From NCBI RefSeq assembly GCF_025602895.1, contig NW_026516207.1, forward strand, positions 124,001-188,000: a DNA stretch of 64,000 nucleotides, in the 5' to 3' direction. This stretch comes from Polychytrium aggregatum. Lineage: Eukaryota; Chytridiomycota; Chytridiomycetes; Polychytriales. The position numbers and the translations under genes were made by a program. Under the pieces are notes generated by a model. It saw nothing but the letters and a program-made list of their open reading frames with translations, was not told the origin of the DNA and did no database searches. This document shows, piece by piece, positions 44,777 through 56,900 of this stretch (position 1 is the stretch's first letter; each line of letters opens with the position of its first letter).

Positions 44777-47414
44777 TTAAAAATCGCCCATGTCGTCATC
44801 GTCATCCAGATCAGCACCGTCGATGATCTCCTTGGCCAGTTTCTGTTCTTCTTCTCGAAGGGCATTGGCGCTGGCGAGCTCCTTCCTGTCGACGCCGTCG
44901 GGGAACCGCATAGCCTGTGGATCACACGCGGATTGCCATGTTAGTGGATGTGAGCCAAGAGCACAGGTTCCTTGTGCTGCCGCTCGATCCAATATGAGCC
45001 ACGAACAACGGTACAGTCTCAGCAGAAGGTGTCAGTCTTTCGTACCTTGACGCTCTCGTTGTGCAGATTCAGGCAGAAGCTAATGCGCTGATGGAAGGCG
45101 TTTTGTGGCTCGGCCGTCGAGTAAATGTCGGCGTTCTCCTTGCTCTTCATATAGCCCTTCTCATGGTCCAGACTGGCATCGATGACCCCATCGCGGATCG
45201 CCTTTGCGACGATGTACTCTGCGTCCTCCTCGCTGTCCAGCTGCAGCTTCAAGCAGATATCCCGCAGAGAAATGCGTGAATAGGAGATGCTGATCATTCG
45301 GATGCCCGTCTTGATGACATTGTGGCGCAGTCTACAGAAGCGATTCGGCAGCAACCAGAGAACAGGAGTGAGCACAGCGCAGCGATCTCAACATCGCTCC
45401 TTTGTCTTGGGCAACGAGGTCCACAAACAACAAGCCCAGGCAAGAAGGTCGCTCAACACTACCTTGAAATCAGCGTCAGGTTTTGATCAGCCCGGAATAC
45501 ATCTCCGAAGGTGGCCACGGTCTCTTGGAACTGGCTGAGATCGCCGACTCTGACGGCTGCAGATCATCAGTCCATCAAGTACAGGGTGGATCAGGCGTTG
45601 TTTGGTTAGTCGAAGTGACCGGTACGAGTCGCTCTAATGAAGTAATTGACGCCCTCAAGACATTGGACGCAGCGCAGACGGTTACCTTGGGTAATGTGCA
45701 AGTAGGGCAGGAGGGACTTGCGGAGCATCGGCTGTCTGAAGACGGATCGCTCAGGAATCTCGCCCATCAAGAGCTGAACAATGATGGCGAGCTTATTGGC
45801 GGTTTGCTGGAAGCCAGCCGCCGTTGCAGTTTGCGGTGCCTTGCGAATGGCTTGCAGCAGGTGGCGATGGGACGATGTATAGTCGAGCTGAACGGCCTTG
45901 ATACGACCTGGGCGAGTGACGTTGCCGAATCAGTGTCTGAGATCGCGCTCGGAGGTCCACAGGAGAATGCAGTCGACTAGCGCGGTCAGTTCGCGATCCG
46001 CTTACCAAGATAGTACATGTACCGAGCGACCTGGTTGTTTCCAGCAGACTCAGGGAACGTGGTCTTGGAAACCAGTTTGTCGGCCTGGTCGTAGAGGTTG
46101 TGCTGCAGATAGTCTCGCAAGAGCAGGTTCAAGAGCATGGCCTGGCAGCATCGAGAGGGTAGCATCGACAGGGTAGGTGAGTGGCTGCTAGTGGATCAAT
46201 CGCTCTGACGCAGCGGGTGACATTTATCGAGGGCCAACCTGAGTGTCTTCATCTCGGCGAAGGGTGGCCGTACGCTGGGCAGCAAGCAGATGACTGGCAA
46301 TACAGGTCCGGTCCAGCAATCGCAGGAAGACGTTAGTGACGGCAATATCGATCACTGGGCCACAAGTCATCCGTGGCGCCGCATTCGTTTGTCGAGCACA
46401 CATGCAAGGAGCGGTACAGTACGGGCGGGCTTCGGCCGAGCAGTTTTTCAGCTCGTGGAATCGGGCATAATAAAAGTAGATGCGCGCAGCAATCTGATCC
46501 AGTGTGCGGCGGTTGGAGGCGCGGATGCTCTCGACCAGAATTGAGGAAAGCTTCAACCCCTGATTGATTTGTCCGTCGAAGCAGCACGTCAAGGTGGTTA
46601 AGCACTTGACGGCGACCGCTGCTGCATGCCGGTTGGGACGGAGGCATATCTCCGAGTCCAGGCTCGGATGTGCACCCACCTTGTCCAGCTGGTTCAAGTC
46701 ATGCAGATAGGTCACAATCAGCAGACCAAAGTAGGCTTCGACTTCGGACACAGGCTTTTGCTGGCTTGAACTGTCGAGTTCCATCGACTGAGAGGCCTAC
46801 CGACAACCCACGATTGCCACATGAATGAGCGGAGGGCTAGAAGCCTGGATGGCAGCACGCTGCAAGGACTAGCGCTGCGCCAGCAGGACGCCGGCACATA
46901 TGGAGCGATCGCCTTGATCGTCCATTGTTTTGCGGGAGGGGTCTGCGGCCGAACAGCCCATACAGCTGGCTGTGCAACTCACCGCGCCGAGGTTCGAAAG
47001 ATAGAGAGCCTTGTAATAGTCTGATCGTATCCATCGAGCAGATCCAACACAGGGACGGTTGCGTGAGATGGCGCAGAACGAGATTCACCAGACCACACCC
47101 GCACGCTAGGGTGACTCCAAGCGTAGCCTTTGCCTCACACCGCGATCCTAACCGTCGGCGACGTGCTGCGTCGTGACTTGAGCCAAGAGATCGACCGTCC
47201 AGGACTTCCGCAGGGTATTCAAGTTTCTGAGCACACGCGTAATGTACCGATGTTCAAAGGCGACCACGGCCTTCTCGAGGAAGCCGACATTGATTTTGAC
47301 ATCGAGCAGGAAGGCGGCCACGGGGTCTGGCTTGGATGCGCCGTCATCCTGCTTGTCTGTTGGCACAATGTCCATGGGCACAACTGACGAATCCTCCGAC
47401 TTGGGGTTGGTCAT
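44777..47414 (-). CDS. RPN3: 26S proteasome regulatory subunit Rpn3 (PSMD3)
   Basis: Ten exons: 47414-47153, 47020-46983, 46787-46680, 46559-46423, 46293-46239, 46141-46006, 45907-45686, 45556-45463, 45331-45046, 44914-44777. They give 491 aa in one frame. Diagnostic stretches: [88 protein letters not shown], and the PCI domain [20 protein letters not shown]...[20 protein letters not shown], then [19 protein letters not shown]. The C-terminus is acidic ([11 protein letters not shown]). Rpn3 is a PCI subunit of the 19S lid that helps hold the deubiquitinase Rpn11 and ubiquitinated substrates in place. Exon 2 is only 38 nt. The N-terminus is shorter than in human PSMD3, and an extra upstream exon cannot be excluded. 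The acceptor of exon 3 could also be 9 nt upstream. Confidence 0.94.
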
Positions 47415-48030
47415 CCTGGCGACAGCTAGATCGATTTCAATCGTGGCCGACAAAAGGACATATTACAGCTGTGAGCCAAGGCTTCTCGAGCGGGATCTTG
47501 AGCTGCCTGGGTTGCATGGGGCTGGCCGAGCTCTGGCCGACAGACGAGGGTGCCGCTGATGCAGGAGACGCCACAGCTCCACCGAGAGATACAGGATCAC
47601 CACACGGACGCAAAACAATGCAGCCATATCGATATGGGCATCTACCTGATCGAAAGGCCGAAATTGCAGTAGCTCACGCTTGCAGAGTGTGCGCTGATGG
47701 ATCTGAAGGCCAGCAACCGATCGAGACAGCCAAACGGCCCAGGCGCCACGGGCTTTGGCGAGCGTTTGCCCAGGGTTGCTCATCACGTGATATGCAAGGG
47801 TGCGGTGCGCAGCGGTTTGGCCAACAACGAACAGCGAACAGTCGGTGGGAAGCATTTGGCGAAGCGTCCGAATGAGAGAGATGTATTTTGGGACAAACGG
47901 GATTCTCGGGCATTCATTGGAAGAGCCCTGATGGTTTTGCGCACCGACAGAGTATGCTCCCATGTCCCTGTCGCTTTTTGCAGAAGCTGCGTTGATGGCA
48001 CATCGAGGGGGTGCAGGGAGGGGTACTCCA
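47415..48030. other. Intergenic spacer, SF3B3 3' / RPN3 5'
   Basis: About 616 bp containing the 3' flank of SF3B3 and the promoter of RPN3, both on minus. Open frames on the plus strand lack protein-like features. Confidence 0.5.
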
Positions 48031-51000
48031 TCAGAACGCAACCCGAGTGCGCATGTCCTCGATCTTCTTGGCAACTTCATGGACGCTACGCTCCAACTCC
48101 TCCGCAATGCTTGACTTCTGATCCGGAGTCAGTTGACTGGTGTGGAGGTACTTTTCACACAGATCGCCGTCAATCACGGCGCGGCAGGGCTGGAAGAAGG
48201 AGCGGTAGGAGAGGTGGTCTCGTCCAAGGAAGGGTGGCTGGTGCTGGCGCAGCGTCATCTCCATGGTCTGGAAGAAGTCAATATCCTCCTTGCTGGTGAA
48301 GGGAACAAGGATGCCGATGCGACCGAGGAAGGTGGTGTACATGACGATTTCGCGGCCGCCGGCGACAAGGGCCGTCTTGGTGAGCGAAGTGATTGTCTCG
48401 CCAACAAAGAACTCGGCAAGATGGTCGAGCTGGAGGAAATGTGGGGGCGCAGAAGAGATGGATAGTGTCATTAGTTTGCCTGTTGCCGTGGCACGAAAGC
48501 GAGGGGGACAAGCGGGCCCATGAAGCGCAGATATGGCACAAAGCGAGGCTATAGCGTCAGAGGAGCGACCGTGACTGCACAGGAGGTGCACGCTTTGTAG
48601 ACTCACCTTGTACGGCGCTCCATTCAAAACCCCCTTCTCAAAGGCTAGCTTGTTGCCTGTGGTGTCGTCGTCAATCTCTTCACTGATGCTTGCCGAGAGA
48701 CGATTGGCAAAGATGTTTCCAAACTTGTCTCCGCCAATAACGGTCTCGTAGTCGACCATCACCATCGAAGTCATGAACCGTGGCAGGATGTCGTCAGCAA
48801 AGATCATAATGCGGTTGTCTTGGTGTTGATAAACGGCGTAATGGCACGATTCTTGGACATCGGCCACGACAATACGGTCGCCCTGCGTCTGGATCGACAC
48901 AATCACGTTTGGGAATTGCTGTTGCCCAGAGGGCATGCCGTAGGGGTTAGTGAAGGGCCCATGGGGGTTCTCAAACAGTGGAAACAAGGGCCCGTGGCAA
49001 ACTCGGCACTGAGCGACCGCTCGCTGCACCCTCGCTCACCCAGGCCAAGCGGTGGAGGAGCATCCGTGGCGCTCACCTTATTCTCGCACTTTCTGAGGAG
49101 CTTGCGCTTTCCCATGTCGTAGATACGCAAACACTTTCCTATACCGGCAAGCAGACGGCCCTGGAACTGACAGAGCGCGTAGGGGACATCCTCAACTGGC
49201 GTCTGGAGCCGTCGTTTGGACGTGTGAAGTAAAAGTCGAGTTAGGGCGATGATGCGACTTTGCCGGGGTGATGTGACTCCGCAGGGATGATGCTGACCGC
49301 TCAAAGACGGAGCGGGTGAGACGGCTCGCTGGCATCGACGGGTCGTATCTACATACGCTGTGGACAAACTCTAGCTCGCCTCCATCATGGGACACGCGAT
49401 ACACCCGAAGTGCCGCCTCGCTGCATGAGCGAGGAGCGAGCACCAGATTCTTCGCGGTTCCAACAATGATGTACGTTCCCTGGTTGCCGTGGAAGGTGCA
49501 GGAGATGACGCTAGCAAGTGGAGAACCGGGTTAGTTCTCGGCTCTGACTCGAGCGCACCCGGAGTGGTCCTTTCCCCCAGCCAATGCGTGCTTGGCAACA
49601 CCACTCTTACCTAAGGGCCGACTCGTTGTGATCCAGATCGACCAACGAAAGGGTCTCGCCAGCGAAAGGGTTGACCAGGCGAATACACGAGGCCCACTTT
49701 CCCGCCTCGCCCCGGAGATGACCAAACTGATCTGGCGGCAGCTCATGGTCGTCTTGGTCCATGTGTTCTCCCTGCCAGGAACGTCAAGGATAGAGGCTAG
49801 GTGAGAACCGATGTGGAAGCGCTCGCTTTCATTTTCGCCGAGCCTGCGTGGTGCTGAGGACGGGACATCGGACACACACAAACCTTTTCGCTTGGACAAA
49901 GTGTCTGGTAATCGCTCTCGATGATCACAAAGTTCTTGCTGGCTTGGTGGAGGGTAAACCGACGGGGCGTGTATTTGAGCGGCACGATGCCTTGGTTGAA
50001 TGAGCTGCCAAGCTTCTCAAATGTCAGAACTCTGTTGGGTAGAGACGATGTTGATAATTGCCAAATTGGTATAGGTTAGTAGGCGAGCTCGGGCCTCGCA
50101 CAATGGTGGGCCATCGAACAAAGGCCCCGCGGTGCAGATCTTGCTGGCATAGCATGAGGAGGCGAAGCGACAATGGCCTCATGGCACGTCATGTCGTTAG
50201 GTAGTACCTCAGTGTGTTGGCCGAAATCGCTACGACGCCTTCGGGGCACTGTTCGCTGCAAAGCCCCGATCCAAACTCGAGTGCTTCGTATGAAAGCGGA
50301 GTGAGGCATTGTCTGCCCTGGTAAACATAGTTCAGCCAGCCGCGCGAGCTCAGCGCCAAAACAGCATCGCCGCCACAAAGGCGAATCGTGAAGAGCCTCA
50401 CAGGCCGAGTTCCCAAAAAGCGCAGCCGTGAGTCTGAAAGCACACCGGTGACGCTGTCGAGGGTGGTGCGGAGGAGAACACCGTTCTGTAGACCAATGTT
50501 GAGATAGAGTGTGCCGGCTGCTGTGCCGGTATCTTGCATGTGCGCGATGGCGAGAGACTCGGGCATGGCGCTCACCGCCTGTTTGTAACGATGGAGCAGT
50601 AAGTGGCATGCCTCCAGTCTTTGGTCTGCTTGCCTGCGTCACATTCGCAGCGACCATTACATCCGCAGGGTCAGGAAATCAAAGCACCATGCGAGTCGTC
50701 GAGCCAATCACCAGCCAAGGCACCACATACCTGCATCGAGAGCATTTGCAGGCAGCTGTCCGGGTCGAGAGAAATGACCCGCACGGTGTTGTCTGAGCAG
50801 CCCACGGACAGGAATTTGGTGCGGATTCGGCCATCAGGAATGGGTCCGAGTGTCAGAGCAGTGATGCTCGCAGCAAGTTCCTTCCGATCCTGATACTCGT
50901 TGAGCTGCCCACTTGCGTCCAGTTCAAAGTAGACGATTTCGCCCCCACTGAGACCAATGACGACCTGCGCGAATCAAGGCAATATTGTGAGCAGATGTGC

Positions 51001-53471
51001 CAGTTCCCGCGAACACACATGACCCAGGTGCTGCTGCTACAGCGCGCTAGTGCAAGGAATTTCGGGCACTGCAGCCAGGCCTGATCCATGCTGCGTCGGC
51101 GCAGATAGCACGTTCGATCGTGAGTGCCAGAAGGTTGCATGGCATACCTGGCGCTGGTTGCAGACCGCTTTGACGATGATTTTGTTGTGGGGGGCTTCCC
51201 ACACGCTGATCCGCTTATCCGATCGGATATGGCGGATGCCGTGCGGATAAATCTGGACGAGGGCATCTTCTCCAAGCTGGGCAACCGTCAGGGTAGTCGT
51301 GGAGGTCAAGAGACCCGAGTCGGTGACCTCGTCGACGACTTCACCAATGGACAGCACAAGCGTCTCGTTGACGAAGGAGACAACGATATACGAGTCGTAT
51401 TCATCTAGTCGGACACAGAGCAGTATCAGCGAAATGGGGTTGTCCGTTCAAAGAACAGTCTGCAGTCCGTGCGGACGCCTGTGGCTTTATGCAGCGAAGC
51501 CGAAGCTGAAGTCGATGCCGAAGCTGAAGCCGAAGCCGAAGCCGAAGCCGAAATCGATGCCCGCTCACCATCGCTTACCTCGTGCACTTGTTTTGACGGT
51601 CCAGACGGCATTGGGGTTGCCTGGAAGCTCACTAGCGACCATTTCGTTTACCTCGAGACCGTGTCGAAGGATGCGGAACGAGCTCTTGGCGCCTCGTCCG
51701 CACAGAGCGTAGATTTGGGGCGACTCTTCACCGGCAAGGTTGTGGATCTGGGCATCGATCAAGGGCGAAAGCGACTCCATTTCGTCGACTGGCTGCAGAT
51801 TGCGAAGAGGCCTGGGGGTGAAAGGAACGGCAATGTCTTCCTCGCTGTCAAAGTCGCCACTGGAATACTCCATCTGCTCTTCATCGTCATCGCCCAGGTT
51901 CTCGATTTGGTAGAGGTAACTGCAAGGAATACATCGTCATGGCGTCAGTAGGGCTAGATTGAATGTGATGCTTGAGGGACACACGCCATGGCAATGCGTA
52001 TGTATGTTGCGGGTGTGCTTACTGATTGCCAAACTCGCTGGCGTTGAATAGGTATCCGGTTTTGAGGATGCACAGGCTTGTGCTGGCAGGGATGGTGTCA
52101 AAGTACTTGATTTTCAAGTTGGTGACGGGGCCCACTGCGCCTTCACTGCTGGTCTCGTAATCCATCGTCAGCTTAAAGATGTCACCGTCTTCGGTCTGGA
52201 CAAGCACGAAAAAGTCCTTCTTGAGCTTGTGAACGACGGCAGTGACAATGATGACGCCTCTGTCGTCACCAGCCTCCGACGACTGAATGGCTGAGGGACG
52301 GCGGGGAATAGGAACGCGGGCTGCGGGAGCACCCTGATGTCTCCATGTGATATAGTTTTCTGAGCAGACGAGCACGCCAGAGGGACCGTCTGTGCCGCCT
52401 GGGACGGCGATGAGCATGTTTGCGCGCGGGTCGACAGGCTCGCTCCACTTGCGAACCACATGGTTCAGACCCAGATCCAGTTCGTAGAAGGTAAGCATCT
52501 GCATGGAGTGGGAGAAGATCGTTTCCGTCAGCACACAGATTGACATCACTGGCTCTACCCAAGTGGCTTGGCTTGTGGCTATCATCCTGACTGGCTTGGA
52601 AAAGCACATCGCCTGATCCTCGTCCACTCACTGCACCTTCTCTGCATTCTCGAATGCTTCGCCGGACGGGTCTTGGTCAGAGTCAGAGTAATCGATCTCA
52701 AGGGCGGCAAAGATCGGGTTTTCGTAACCAACATCAACACCGACAATGTGATGCGTGATGGTGGCAGTCTTGTGAGCTTCGAGCGGCGACGAGATGGTGA
52801 GGTTGGCCGCCGAGTCACGGTTCAGGATATACACGAGCTTTTGCTTCTCAACAGCCGCTGCGAGTCGTGATTGGGATGAGTTTAGAGCCACGCAACAAGC
52901 GAATGATGCAATGAACATCCAGAGACAACTGCGACAAAGCGATCGTTCTGGTCCCCCAAAGTACACCAAAGGCAGCCGGTCGATGAGCTGAAGCCAAAGC
53001 GTTGTCCTCTGCATCCAGTCGACTTGAGATCTAACCGTGGCGTCCCCCACCCCGGATGAGACCGCAAGACTTACCGATCATGACCGCACGGCCTTTTGGA
53101 TCTGTAGCCAAGAACTGTCCAGGAACAATACGACGGCAGCCTGATTTGCCGTATGTCTCTTGGTGCAGCTTGACAAACTGATTTCGAGCTGGGTTGTACT
53201 CGAGGATGACAATGCGGCCCGAGTCCGAGCCAACGACGAGGTAGTCCTTGGACGATCCGGTGAGGCGGAAAGGCTGCATCGACCGAATTATGCCGAAACA
53301 CTCGAGCGCGAGCTGCGGGTTCAGCTTGCCCGTCGCCGAGTTGGGTGAGATGAGCTCGAGCACAGACGATCGGGCAACGATGATCTCCTGCTGCTTCGTG
53401 CCCGAAAAGTTTCCGATGCACGCACAATTGATTGCCGACGGCTGCTGGAGGGTGACGTTGTAGAGGAACAT
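48031..53471 (-). CDS. RSE1: Splicing factor 3B subunit 3 (SF3B3 / Rse1 / SAP130)
   Basis: Thirteen exons: 53471-53075, 52857-52637, 52498-52023, 51919-51579, 51404-51148, 50964-50731, 50578-50208, 50031-49884, 49771-49611, 49510-49357, 49202-49077, 48918-48607, 48429-48031. They give 1,198 aa (human SF3B3 1,217). It aligns from the first residues ([14 protein letters not shown]) through [121 protein letters not shown], to the final [10 protein letters not shown] and DGDLCEKY. Three WD-type beta-propellers with a C-terminal helical domain, as in DDB1 and CPSF160, form this fold. In the SF3b complex of U2 snRNP it scaffolds SF3B1 at the branch site. One donor (exon 2, GTGCAG) is weak. Intron 4 holds a hexanucleotide repeat. 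The start is 430 bp from the divergent TFIIIC1 start. Confidence 0.96.
51499..51552. repeat. 6-nt repeat (gccgaa/gctgaa) in SF3B3 intron 4
   Basis: Nine or so imperfect units, interrupted by gtcgat, lie within the 174-nt intron 51405-51578, in the half nearest the donor on the minus strand. Confidence 0.88.
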
Positions 53472-53901
53472 GGCCGATGTGGAGAGCCTGAGAGAGAGGG
53501 CAGCTCGATCTGGGTGCCTGGGCTGGCTCGCTCCTGGAGATTCCGCTCTTGCTGGCCGCGCGGGCAAGATCTCGTTTTGTTGCTGGCAGACGGACCGGCT
53601 CCACGGCTCCAGCCGGATCGAGCCGGGCTCGGATGCGCCGCGGCGTTTTCTGCTGCCGCGGCCGCAGGTTCGGGCCCGGGTCTGCTGCAGCCCGAGCCGC
53701 ATGGAAGGCAAGTGCCGGGGGGGGGTGGAGGCTGCCTGGGGTTGCATGTCTGCCTGGATGGTTTCGAGGAGAACTGCGTCTGCCTGCCGAACGGCGATCG
53801 ACCTGCAGCAGTCCTATCTGACCGATTGTGGTCGCTCCTGCTGGATGAAGCGTGCTCATTTCGATTGCATCGATCCTCAATAGACCCACGAACGAATCGA
53901 T
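53472..53901. other. Bidirectional promoter region, SF3B3 / TFIIIC1
   Basis: 430 bp between the divergent start codons of a splicing factor and the largest TFIIIC subunit. GC-rich with a G10 run (53718-53727). No clear TATA element was seen. Confidence 0.5.
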
Positions 53902-56900
53902 ATGGCATCCAACCTGCATCAGTGGCTGGCATACGCACACGAGGAAGTGGCCCGGGAGGGGCTCGACGGGTGCACCGTCGATGCGCTGTTCAAGTGTCTC
54001 AGCAAGCGCATCGAATTGGCTTCCCAGAACGCACCGGGCTTTGTCCTCGATCACTTCCAGCAGAGTCTGGTCTTTTCACATTTGACTAAATCCCGAGGGA
54101 TCTTGTTCTTTGTGTGTCCGTCCAACCATCCAGAGGGCTCTTTTGCCAAAGCTCATGATCAAAAGGCTACGGTGGAAGACTCTGCATTGCCAAAGGAGCC
54201 TGCTAAATTGTCGGGCCCGCAGACCACCCCAAAGTCCACACCACGACGACCGGCAGGCAAAGCGAAAGCAGGCCCCTCCGCCACCAGATCCAAAGGATCT
54301 CGCACAGCCAAGCGATCATCCAAGCGAGCTGCCTCCGATGGCGACTCCGATGGCTCTGTTGCTGCTGAGTCGGGCAGCGGTGATGACGGCAACGACAATG
54401 GCAATGACGGGTACGACGACGGAGCCTCGGACCGCGAGGAACAGCCCGCCCAGCGACCCTCATCGAGTCAAGCAAAGAAACTGGCAACCAATGACGAGCT
54501 TCCGAGGCCGGACGCCATCCCGGTGGATTCAGAAATCCTGCGTCAAATGTCTTTGTCTGCGGTACAGGACACATACGGAGCCAGCCTGATACTACGAGCC
54601 CCTCGGAAGCTGATCGAGCTTGAATGCTTTGGCGGCCGAGAGGTATAGCTGGTTGTTTGAGCAAAGGCAACTCGAGTCTGTCTGGATATTTTTGCGGCGC
54701 CATTCCTTGGGTGCTATCTGCTACGACGTAGCTGCGTTTCTTGGGCGATATCGGATGCACCGGCGGTATGATGCCGCTGCTTTGTCGACCAGTTGCCCGG
54801 TACAGAGCCTGAACACACATCCGCTCCTCTCACCCCGACCGCTTCCTCCTCTCTCGCTTCCGACGCTTCAAAACGAAAGCCTGCATCCAAGGCCGTGTCA
54901 AACCATCTTCGTGTCTTAGCTCTGATTTTGAAGGGCAGAGCCAACGGAGTCACCCAGGTCGAGCTGTCCAGGATGATCAATATGACCCCAACCAGCACCT
55001 ACGCAATTATCAAGCCTTGGGTGGATGAGAAAATCATGTAAGTCGCTCGATTAGTGCATATAATGGCTCGATGAGTCAAGAGCAAGCCATACTTTGAGAC
55101 ACACGACTGCTGGGTCGTAGCAGCGGTTGTGTCAAAAGCGACCATATTCCTTGGAGTCGTTGAACTGTTGTCCGTCCAACGAATTGACTCCATCGACATT
55201 TTCTATTACTGTACCGTATCTCCGGCTCCTCATGCAACGATCAATGCACAACAGATACAAAGTTAAGGTATCGCTGAAGGGCGTGACTAAAACCAACCTA
55301 TTGATTCACCACAAGTTCATCCACCAAAATGACGCTTATCAGAGCTGGCAGATCGCCGTGTCCTCCAGCCATCACGATCCGGCTGCTCGCTTGTCCTCGT
55401 TTGATGGGGCAACGAGCTGCGGGAGCGATCGCGTTCAACTGGAGGCATGGCGATGCCAAGTCACACATTTGCTCAGTGCTGCAAAGAACCAAGTGCTCAA
55501 TGCCTTGGATCTCTTGCAGCTATCAGTAAGTCATCCGCGCGATATATCAAGCTCGGCTTGGGATCATTCTTGGAGCTATGGTCCAAGCAGCACTTAACCC
55601 ATCATCCTGTCTCGCTCCACAGAATCTCGACGCAAGCCAAAAGCTCGAGCGCCGGTGGTTTCTCCGACAGATCGTGTGCATGCAACGTGGTGGATACGTG
55701 CAGCTGATCAACATCCCAAAGCGAGAGAACGGCGAAATTGTGCACGGATACCAGCGATGTGTGAGGTTGTGCAAGCCGTACATCCCACTTGAGGCAGCTG
55801 CCGAAACTGGAGCATCACCCGCCAGCAAAACACTCTCCAAGTACCAAAAGGATCAGCAGAGCACCGATCCTGATCGAGACTTGATCATCGGCAAAGGTTC
55901 GATCGCACCAGAAATGCACGTCGAATGGCAAGTCTTCCACGTGATAGAAGCTTCAGGCGTCGCGGGCGCTATCGCAGCGGTATGTTACCATAGCCGTGGC
56001 GTACTTGGGATGCTTCCATCCGACTAGCATGGGTCTCATCCAGGCATTGCACTCTGTTTCAAGGTTATCACCAGATCCCTCAACAACCTCGGCGACAAGA
56101 TCATCGAGCGCATTCTCTTCAAACTGTGCTCTCCCGTCGAGAAGAAGAACCCAAACAGTGCGCCCGTGATCCGTGTTGGCGAATGGTTTCGTCGCGAGCA
56201 TCGCTACAGGTACTTCACCCGCGAGGCTTTCGAAAAGAAGAAGGACTCCTCGACAGACATCCAGCCGAACGAGTGGGACCGCATCGGGGCTTTTGTTCCC
56301 TCCATCTTGGAGAAACGCAAGATGGAGCATCGACTTCTCGATGTCACAGAGGATGGTTCTGAGCAGTTGACCACACCAAAAAAGAGTCGCATCGACGAAA
56401 TGGATCCAACAGGCAAGTCGTTTGTGCACATGCTGCACTGCATCGTCTTCATTGATTCGAGGGCGCCCATGCCTGGCAAGCTATATATGATGATGGAGTA
56501 GCTGACATTTTCTTTGGGGACGCGTGGTTGATTCCAAATTGTTTAGCGACAGCGTCCTTGGAGCTTATGAAAGAGGAGCCAAGGGTATGTCAGTGCGATG
56601 AGCCTACGATCTCGAATCTGATGTCGATGTGTTAATGCCCTGGATTCCTTCTCTCAGATTGGATGCCAAGCATGCCACAGTATCGGCGTCAGCAGGCTGA
56701 TAACGTGCAACCACTGCTCGAGTCAGTACCATTTTTCTTGCTGCAATCCTCCGCTCAAGAGTTACCCAACGTCTCTGTGGTACTGCAGCAAGGATTGTGG
56801 GTCCAAGGCAACGCTGCCTTCGAATGTATTGACTTTCGATAGCAGTGTCGAAGCTGCGGCCAGCGTGGCCAGCCCATCAGCAAGCCAGCGCGTCAGAGGA

